Shown one piece after another: positions 56,328 to 64,000 of a stretch of DNA of 64,000 nucleotides (positions are counted from its first letter, which is position 1; the number at the start of each line of letters is the position of its first letter). Source of the stretch: Saururus chinensis (taxonomy: Eukaryota; Streptophyta; Magnoliopsida; Piperales; Saururaceae); contig CP141145.1 of NCBI GenBank assembly GCA_035235625.1, positions 24,368,563-24,432,562 of the forward strand, in the 5' to 3' direction. A program made the translations under genes and the position numbers. A model generated the notes under the pieces. The model searched no databases, was not told where the DNA came from, and worked only from the letters and a program-made list of their open reading frames with translations.

Positions 56328-58238
56328 TGATGGCTAGCGAGTATGTTGGTAAGCTATGTATAAAATTGTGTATATGATAGTATGTGTTATGGACATACAT
56401 ATGTGTGATGGCTATATGCCTATGCGATGAATATGTGTATGTGTGCATAGGTATGGGCGATGGACGGTAAGAAATGACAAAGGGTTTGGTGTGGATTTGG
56501 ATGTATATGTGTAACCGTATGATGGAAGATGACAGATGTAAGTTTGACAGGTGAGGATTTGTGTGGTTTGGATTGGAGCGTATGTGTTGCATACTTTTAT
56601 AAGCATAACGTACATATTATAAAGTGAAAATTAAGTATAATAAGGTATAAGTAAGAGGGTGATAACTAGGGTTGGCTCTGAGGAACTTAGTTTGATGAGG
56701 TTTGTGTAAGATGTGTTGGCCATAAGGTGGATGGTGGAGTATGTAAGACCATAAAGATTTGTGGTACGGTGAGTTTTAATTATGAGTTGGATGGGTTAAG
56801 TGAAGTCTGCTACCATGGTGAAAAAAGGTTTCGAAATGGGCTCAGCTTCTGTTTAATCAGTGGATGACTGTAAGATTAAAGTTTGGTGGCATAATTATAT
56901 CACATGACTTACTTAATTCAAGCTTGAATTATAAGCAAAGCTAATATGATAACGTTGTGAGTTTGAGACTTGAGGGTTCAACGGATTAAGTTCCGTATTT
57001 GAGCTAACCGATAATGAGTCAGTTGAGCATTTCTCATGTCTTGCCATGGTGTTTGTCCTACGGGATATTATATGTGTGTTGTATTTGAGCCTCAAACATT
57101 TGATGCTCTATTGAGAGCGATGTATGTTTCAATTTTGTCTGTGTGCTGTATTAAGCCCAGAATTTGATGTTCTTTTGAGAGCATTGTATGATTTTGCCAG
57201 AGTGGCACTGTATGATTCTGCCTAAGAGTGACACTATATGATTTATGCCCAAGAGTGTCACTGCCACTATAGGACCCCTAAAGTGTGGGCAATTGTATGG
57301 CCCCTAATGTGTGGGTGTTTATGTTTGCGCACTCAGGAATGAAACTGCTCTTACCTGTTTGATCCTATGCCCCATGAGCATTTGTGTGCCTTGCTTTTGG
57401 AAAAGTCCATAACATCTAGTCACTCCCCGAAGGTTAAGGTGATGCCTTAGTGGCATTCTTTTCTATTTTGACACTGGAGCTTATTAATTTTAATGAGCTT
57501 CAGTGGCCAATTGTATGTATATGACTATACGAGTAAGGTCGTACGAGTAAGATTATACAAGGTCATACGAGTATCTGTAAGATTGGTTTGATGGTATGTA
57601 TTTGTCATAATTCTATTATACATCTGCATGCTTCATGTTTGAGTTGCATGAATGCATCTATGTATGAACTTGCTAAGTTCACAGTTTAGAACTCCCCTAC
57701 TGGGTATTTTCCTACTCAGTATGAAATTACTCATTTATCCTATTTTTAGTCCCGATAGTGGGGAGGCTTTTGCAGGTTTATGGCAAAGTGCTCGTGAAGA
57801 TGAATGTTCGTTCCCTTGACTGGATTGATTCCCTATGACTCAGGTATATCCTTGACTCACTACGAGTATTATTTTGTGCTACAATATGATGTATTAAGTG
57901 AGATGCTCTGAACTTCTAATTTAGATTAGATTGTGGATTGTTATAGGACTTGCACTCAGGGATGCCTAAGAGAGATTTGTATTTAAATTCTATGATTATA
58001 GCAATTTATTTCGTACGTTTATTTTCTAGTAGTGCTCAAGGATGTTTGGTTTGGCAATATGATATTTGATTAAATTAGTAAAAATTTGTATGGGAAAAAT
58101 TGATGTGTGATGTTTTAAATTATAAAACTGCTTTCACAGGTTTCATATTTATTATTTTTCCCGATTTATAGCCGTTATGTTGCAAAAAATATTCTATAAA
58201 TTTTTAAGAAAATATGATGAAAAATCCTGGGAGTTACA

Positions 58239-59811
58239 AGATCCATTTATAACCTATGGGCTTGCGCCCTTCAGGTGGATCCACTATATCCCATACCTTG
58301 TTCTTTAGAATTGAATTCATTTTCTCTTGAATAACATTTTGCCATTCTTGAGAGTTGAAAGACTTACAACTTCCTCAAGGGTAATTGGGTCATCTAAAAC
58401 AAGTTCATCTGTCTACCTCTAGCATTGTATAGAAGTCTCTCAACTAGGTTGAAGCTCTTCTTTCCCTCACTGCCCTTCATTCCTAAGAGTTTTGATTTTG
58501 ACCCAATCCACTTCTTCCTCAAGGGTTGTAGGGTTGATCTTTTTTACTATTTTGAATAAATCAACTCTTTTATTAGATATTTTGGGATTTAATTCTTCTT
58601 CTAAGAAATAAGTGTCTCTAGACTTATAACCCCCACTGTCCCATCTATGTGGTGAACCACAAATTTGTACCCCTTAAAGTGGTCACAGTAACTAATAATG
58701 TTACACTTTATAGTCTTAGGGTCTAACTTAGACCTATGTTGGTTAGGCACCTTTACATGTGCCCTAGACCCCTACACTATTAGGTGTCATAAGCTTGGAC
58801 ATCAATGTTTCCATAACTCTTAAGGTGTTTGTTGACTACCTTTGTTGTTATACGATTAAGGATATACATAGCGGTGTCTAAAGCCTCACCCAAAAAATTA
58901 GTTCCTAATTTAGAGTAATTTAACATGGATCTAACCATGTCTATATGCATCCTATTATGCTTTTCTACCACTCCATTTTGTTGTGGAGTGTAGGGGAGTG
59001 TGTATTGATGAATTATTCCTTAATTGGTACAATAATCTTTAAATAAACTAGAGGAATACTCGCCACCCCTATCAGTCCTTAAGACTTTGACTTCCTGCCT
59101 AACTGGGCCTTTGACTCGGTTTTAAATTCCTTGAATTTATCTAAGACATCAGATTTTCTGCTTATTAGATATAGGTATCCATATCTTGAATAGTCAATAA
59201 AGGTTATGAAATAGGCCATGCCTCTATGGGTTTGAATATTTGAGGGCCCCCACAGATGTCTGAGTGATCTACCCCTTATAGTTCAATTGCCCTTTGTCCT
59301 TTTTAAAAGGATTGCCTGCTTGTCTTAGGTAATAACCCAGCATTCGACACATGTAGGTCTTTGGATATCTTGGGTAATAACACAACATTCAACACATGTA
59401 GGTCTTTAGATGTCTTGGGTAATAACTCGACAGACATTCTATGTAGCAACATTCTATTAGCTTATCTACATTGACATAATACAAATGCATATGCCAAAGT
59501 AATACATCATCTACAGACAAGACAAATACTCAGAAGATGCTAATTTATTAGAAATAAATGAGTCAAAAACATTAAGACATAATAATCCATCAACTAAAGT
59601 AGTTACAAATAAAATAGAGCGGTCCTTACCCACTGCAGCGTTGTTTCCTTTGAATATGACCTCAAATCTCTTCTTAGTGAGAACAGGAATAAACATTAAA
59701 TTTCTCCTGATGGAGGGAGCAAATAGTACTTCAGCCAGAATTAGGGTTGACCCTTCCATCAAAGGGAGGAGATTCATCATGTAGATCTTGTTCTATCTAA
59801 GAAGGAGATTG
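58239..59811 (-). pseudogene. Ty1/copia pol fragment (minus strand)
   Basis: Minus strand: gag-pre-integrase-type block MEGSTLILAEVLFAPSIRRN (~59690-59760), integrase-like VEKHNRMHIDMVRSMLNYSK with LNRITTKVV (~58840-58970), and the RT opening EGRKPIGYKWIL (~58245-58280). Bounded on both sides by family A copies (3 and 4). Old, broken fossil with several breaks. Confidence 0.8.
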
Positions 59812-62210
59812 TGTAATGCCCCTGATTAATTCTACGATTTTTTGTGATTTTTCTACTATTTTTTTTATCATTTTCGGTGAGAAAATGTGATGCTTTGATG
59901 TATTTAGCCTCAGTATTCGTACCCATAAAGTCAGCTGTAGGGTTCAGTCGTAGACCACAGGCCTGGACGTGTGTTTATGGTTCAAAAATTGAGAGAGAAT
60001 GAAAGAGCAAAGGATAAGGGAGAGAAAAGAAAAAAAATAGAAATCGTCGGGCTCAGGCGAGTCCGTTTTGGAATGGCCCAGAACTGCCCAAAGTTGTCTC
60101 TCATTCTGGATGAGTTGGAGAGGCGCCACCGGCTGGATGCCAGTCGGCCTTAGCCAGGCCACGGCAAGGCCTCCTCCCCAACACCGCCCCATCCTGATTA
60201 GACCCCTATGACCTCCTCCCCAGTTTGCCCTCTCCCCTCTCTATTTTGATGTTGCCGCTGCCGCCGTGAGCCAGCAAGGACCGGCTGGCCGTCCACAACT
60301 CTACCTTGGGCCGGCGACGGCTGGAGACCATGCCTCCTGACCTCCTAGGCCTCTTCTCCGCCACCACATCCCTTTTCTCCCCTTTGCCCCTATTTTTCTA
60401 CCTCCTTTGGTCGAGCTCGCTGGCTGCCTTTGGCCATCATTGGTCAGCCCAAACAGGCTCAATCTGGACCTCCTTGGTTAGGTGAAGGTTGTGGGCCACC
60501 CCTCCCTACCCGGTTCTACCTTTGCCCAACCCCGCACTGCTCCAACCTCTCCTTCCCTCCCCTCTGTCCTGGGCTCTATTTCTCTTCTCTCTGATTCCCT
60601 CTTTCTATCGCAGTCGTGGGTTGACAAGGGCTGACCAGACCTCCTTTTGGATCCACCCCAGCCCTATGATGGAGGCAGTCAACCGCTCTTGGTCCGACAC
60701 CACCTCCTCCACCCCGGCTGAGCTCCATCGTCCACTAGCTATTGTGCCTTTGTTTTAAAAATGGTGTTTTCCCACTGTTAATGGTTTGCTCAAGCGAGCC
60801 ACAGTTGGCTAATGGCCTACAGCCTCTGGTAGGCCTCTGGCCGGCTAGTCTCAGTTCGACATAGCTGGTGTAGCCGCCCTGGCCTATCCCGGATCCCTTT
60901 TTCCCCAGTCATCCCTTCGTCCCTCTCTGTTTTGGCTTTTGATGCCACAAACATTGGCCAATAGTGGACAAATGACCACTATGGGTTTCGCCCTTGCCTA
61001 GCGATGGCCAGGAATGGCCCCACCTAGGCCAGTTCAACCTCGTCTAACCTCATCTCCTCCCTATGGCCACAACCCCAATTAGTTCTGCCCCACTGTCATG
61101 TTTGCTCGTTGACCCCTCTTGCCCATTTTACGCAGTCGGTACCGGATGGCCTTTGGAAAGATTATGCATGGCCTAACTTGACCAAAGGTGGACAAGTTCA
61201 CCTACATAGGCCTTGGCCAATGATGGCCTAGCGGCCTTTGCTCGACACCAAACCTTCTCCCTTCCCTATGTCGTGCGAGATGCACAACCACCCATACCAT
61301 TAGTTTTATTTGTGGGTGGTGATCGGCGATGTCGCCATTTCGATTAGCCACCACAAGGGCCTTAGCCCTATCGACCCCTTATGAGCCTTGGACTGCCTCT
61401 ATCTAGCCTCTCCCCCTCCCCTTTGGCCCCATGTGCATCTAGCCACTAGTGCGGTTTAGGGTTTAGGTGCCGCTTGACCGCTGGATGGCTCCGCCATCAT
61501 CTGTATTTGACCACTTGAGTCTTCCACCTCTCCTCCATCTTTGAGCGTCACCCCACGCCCTCTGCCCTTATTTGGCCCTTGTAAATGTGAAATCGATGTC
61601 GTTGGGTGCTGTCCAAGACCAATTTCTACATCTTGCAACTACTTGAGTATTTCTCAGTTGCTGGCCAACCTTCTTTTAGTACACCCTCGAATTCTGGTCG
61701 CACATGCCACTTGTTGGCATGACCTTTCTCCCGACCGCCCATCATGGGTTGCCGTGGATTGCAAATTTTGCCGCATTAACTTCTGAAACCCAGTTGGGCC
61801 ATGAGTATTCCAGTGTTACCTAAAACCATGGGACAACAATTCTCTTAGCTAGGCAATGCTTTTAGCCACCAACTCCACCACCGACGCCACCACCGTTGTG
61901 TGCTCACTATCAAACATCATGATTATGAGGTAGGAAAGCTTTGAACTCGTAATTTCATGATAGCATACTTGAAATGTGTAGTAGCATGCTATGATTGTAT
62001 GATTCAATGCTTTGGATGTTAAATCCTGATCCATTTGCATGATATAAGAGAATGAATTATGCCACATTGAAATGCATATGATATGTATGTGAGTTGTAAG
62101 CATGTTTTATGTATGTAGAATGTGTATGCGCTAGTGATGGCTAGCAAATATGTTAGTATGCTACGTATGTGTACATGCTAGTGATAGCTAGTGAATATGT
62201 TGGTAAGTTA
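59812..62210 (+). mobile_element. Family A copy 4 (left half)
   Basis: Starts TGTAATGCCCCTGATTAATT and follows copy 1 from 623 to about 3060: GTGATGCTTTGATGTATTTA, GGGCTCAGGCGAGTCC, the GC-rich half, GTTTAGGGTTTAGGTGCC, a CACCGACGCCACCACCGTTG block and the GCTAGTGATGGCTAGC words. It is cut at 62210 by another LTR element. Many CG-to-TG/CA differences from copy 1 suggest an older, methylation-decayed copy. Pro-rich frames here are not genes. Confidence 0.8.
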
Positions 62211-62633
62211 TGTAAGGACCCTTATCTTTAAACCGGTATTGGTTTTCTTTAATTATTGGTTATCGTGAGATTAACGTGTTTTCTGATCTTATTCGGTGAT
62301 TTCATAAATAAATAGTGTTTGTGATAGTTTTAACCAAAATCAACTTCAATATTAGTGGTTTTAAGTGATTTTAAACCAAATGTGAATTTTTGGGATTTTT
62401 TGGAATTTTCACTATTTTCCCAAAAATTAGGGTTTTGGCGGGACCCCTGTAGGCCCCACCGTCAAAAATTTTATTTTTTTAGTTAAATGAACCTAGACAT
62501 CTACCTAAGGTTATACAAAAATTTTTAGAATTTTTATTAGGCTTAATTAGTGCTTAAATTTGCAAAATACCCACTTTTAGCCTACTTTTCATATTTACAC
62601 CCCAAAACTTACCCATGCATACCCCAACCCTTA

Positions 62634-62643
62634 CTATAAAAGG
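62634..62643 (+). promoter_or_regulatory. LTR TATA box
   Basis: CTATAAAAGG about 420 bp into the element. Confidence 0.5.
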
Positions 62644-63315
62644 GCAGACCTGAGCCATTTTCATTTTTGGGAATAGGCTAAGGAGGGAGGGCTGGCCTAA
62701 TCCCCACTTAGGCTCGAATTAGAAGCCGATTAAGGTAATCTTACTCTAATTAAGCACTAATCCATGACTTTCTTCTTAATCTCTTCCAAATCTACTATTT
62801 CTCCCTTGATTCAATTCATTTTTGGGCATCAAAAGCTACTGATTTGTGTTTTACTATAAACCCTAATATTCAAAAATCAATTTTTACTACCAACAAGCCC
62901 TAGATCTAAGATTTGATTAAGGATTTCTTGAGTAAATCGATTGCTATTAGAGTTTAATTCAAACTCATTGTGTTTTCAAGGATTTCAAGAAGGGTGACTC
63001 TTCAATCTGAGATTAATCAAGTGCTGAGGTAATGAGTCTTCGAAATCCCTGTTTATCGATGGTAAAATTTTTCATTTTTGGCTTATTTCGAAATGAGTTG
63101 CTTGATTTGGTGTGTTAATGGTAAGATTAGAAAATGGAATTATTTAATCCCGATTTCTTAGGGTTTTGCATTATTATGATTTGGCTTGATGTTCTGGAGG
63201 TCAAGGAGGACTTTTGATGATGATTAGGGTGTTAGATGTGGATTTGAAGTGTTATCAATAGTGTTTCGGTTTGAATTTGCGAAAGGAAGAAGATGGACTG
63301 TTCTGCCTTGTTGGC

Positions 63316-63477
63316 ATTCAAATGGCCCTTCTGGGCGTTCGAACGGCAACATTGCCGGAACGGCACTTTTCCAGTTCAGCCGATCGAATGGCCCGCTAGG
63401 CGTTCGAACGACAAAACTGTGAAATTTAAATTTTTGCGTTTAACCGATTGAACGGCCTAAAGGGCGTTCGAACGGCT
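63316..63477 (+). repeat. three spaced quasi-palindromic units
   Basis: Each has TTCAAATGGCCC- or TTGAACGGCC-like left arms, a 5-7 nt gap and a GGCGTTCGAACG right arm, at 63316-63351, 63383-63411 and 63446-63477 (about 65-bp spacing). Confidence 0.75.
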
Positions 63478-64000
63478 ACACAGTAAATTGTATGTTGTGC
63501 ATATGATGTCTATTTTTAATGATTCAACTTTAGTTTGCCAATTTTATATGAATGTGGAGTGTTTTGAGCCATATTATGCTACTAAAAATGCATGCTATTG
63601 AGGTTGTGAAGTTGGGATATATGCTTAGAGATTTATAGAATGGCTTAGGTTTTATGGCATGATGTTGGAATCGTCATCTTGAAATTGTGAATGGTTGATT
63701 TCCTATGGTTGAGCATATTTTCAGTAGGACTACAACCTATTATTGGATTGATTTGTCATGATAGAGTGTGGTTAGTTGGTGTGTGGATGTTGGTGAATGC
63801 TATGACTCAATGATGAAATGGGTGATTTTATATGTTTAGCCTTTATGGTTGAGATTTGAATTGGGATACTATTTCAACGATTCTTTTCTATGATTTCCGC
63901 AGGAATTTATGTTTAGATGGAAATTCACATGTGTAGTATGGTAGTGAGTCTAATTTCAAGCATGTTGGCATGCATTATGTGAAATACTTCTACTAGTTAC

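Larger units (their letters stand above)
48248..58238 (+). mobile_element. Family A copy 3, left-truncated, carrying a nested chromovirus
   Basis: Follows copy 1 from about 2650 (CTTCTTAAACCCTCGGGAC) to its end (AAATCCTGGGAGTTACA at 58238), with the chromovirus 48737-56327 inserted in a GTGATGGCTAGCGA word. The right half keeps decayed versions of the copy 1 tandem arrays (57080-57300, 57520-57560). The left 2 kb are missing. Confidence 0.8.
62211..64000 (+). mobile_element. start of another LTR element, running off the window
   Basis: Begins TGTAAGGACCC exactly where family A copy 4 stops. A TATA box (CTATAAAAGG) lies at 62634-62643, so the LTR is read on the plus strand. Three quasi-palindromic GGCGTTCGAACG units lie at 63316-63477. 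No protein domain seen up to the window end; the LTR itself may be longer than 1.8 kb. Confidence 0.55.

Noticed and set aside
59971-61786. Shorter Pro/Ser-rich frames in family A copy 4
   Set aside because: Same region of the same repeat as above; different frames and lengths from copy 1, so not under coding constraint.

Overview
The window comes from a flowering-plant nuclear genome; the species cannot be named from it. The evidence is dense nested LTR retroelements of plant Ty1/copia and Ty3/gypsy types, Mutator-like and CACTA-like DNA transposons, and one recognisable host gene with GT-AG introns. By my reading over 80% of the window is transposon-derived.

Layout. 1-7500: the 3' part of a Ty1/copia element (plus strand), split by a complete 4.67-kb non-coding LTR-like repeat, here called family A (623-5288, 5-bp target duplication AGAAC). 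9051-11270: decayed copia 5' end and gag. 14290-16002: a rearranged family A copy with its left arm inverted. 16000-17090: CACTA-type subterminal repeats. 17172-23757: a Mutator-like element (MULE 1) with a decayed MURA transposase and a decayed plant-mobile-domain (PMD) passenger gene. It is abruptly followed by a fragment that reads as an organellar group II intron domain V and by an LTR. 24885-30584: copia and gypsy fossils, including a copia 3' LTR with a 24-bp tandem array beside its TATA box.

34259-41860 (minus strand) is the only intact host gene: U11/U12 snRNP 48-kDa protein (SNRNP48), four coding exons, about 713 aa, with the diagnostic CHHC zinc finger. Its 4.4-kb second intron has collected a MITE, a LINE-like fragment and an LTR fragment. 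About 620 bp upstream of its start codon lies MULE 2 (42479-46249), an internally deleted relative of MULE 1 with both TIRs and a 9-bp target duplication; it is itself interrupted by a 317-bp solo LTR.

46419-47500 is a long-inverted-repeat element. 48248-58238 is a third family A copy, into which a young chromovirus (48737-56327, LTRs about 98% identical) inserted. That chromovirus was then hit by a 1.7-kb solo LTR (50813-52515). A reversed copia fragment (58239-59811), a fourth family A copy (59812-62210) and the start of another LTR element (62211 to the window end) close the window.

The most interesting content is the pair of PMD-carrying MULEs, one holding the coding regions and one a deletion derivative with intact ends, both with subterminal palindromes. 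Next are the family A repeats and the recurring placement of short tandem arrays directly upstream of LTR TATA boxes. All retroelement reading frames appear broken and are treated as fossils.
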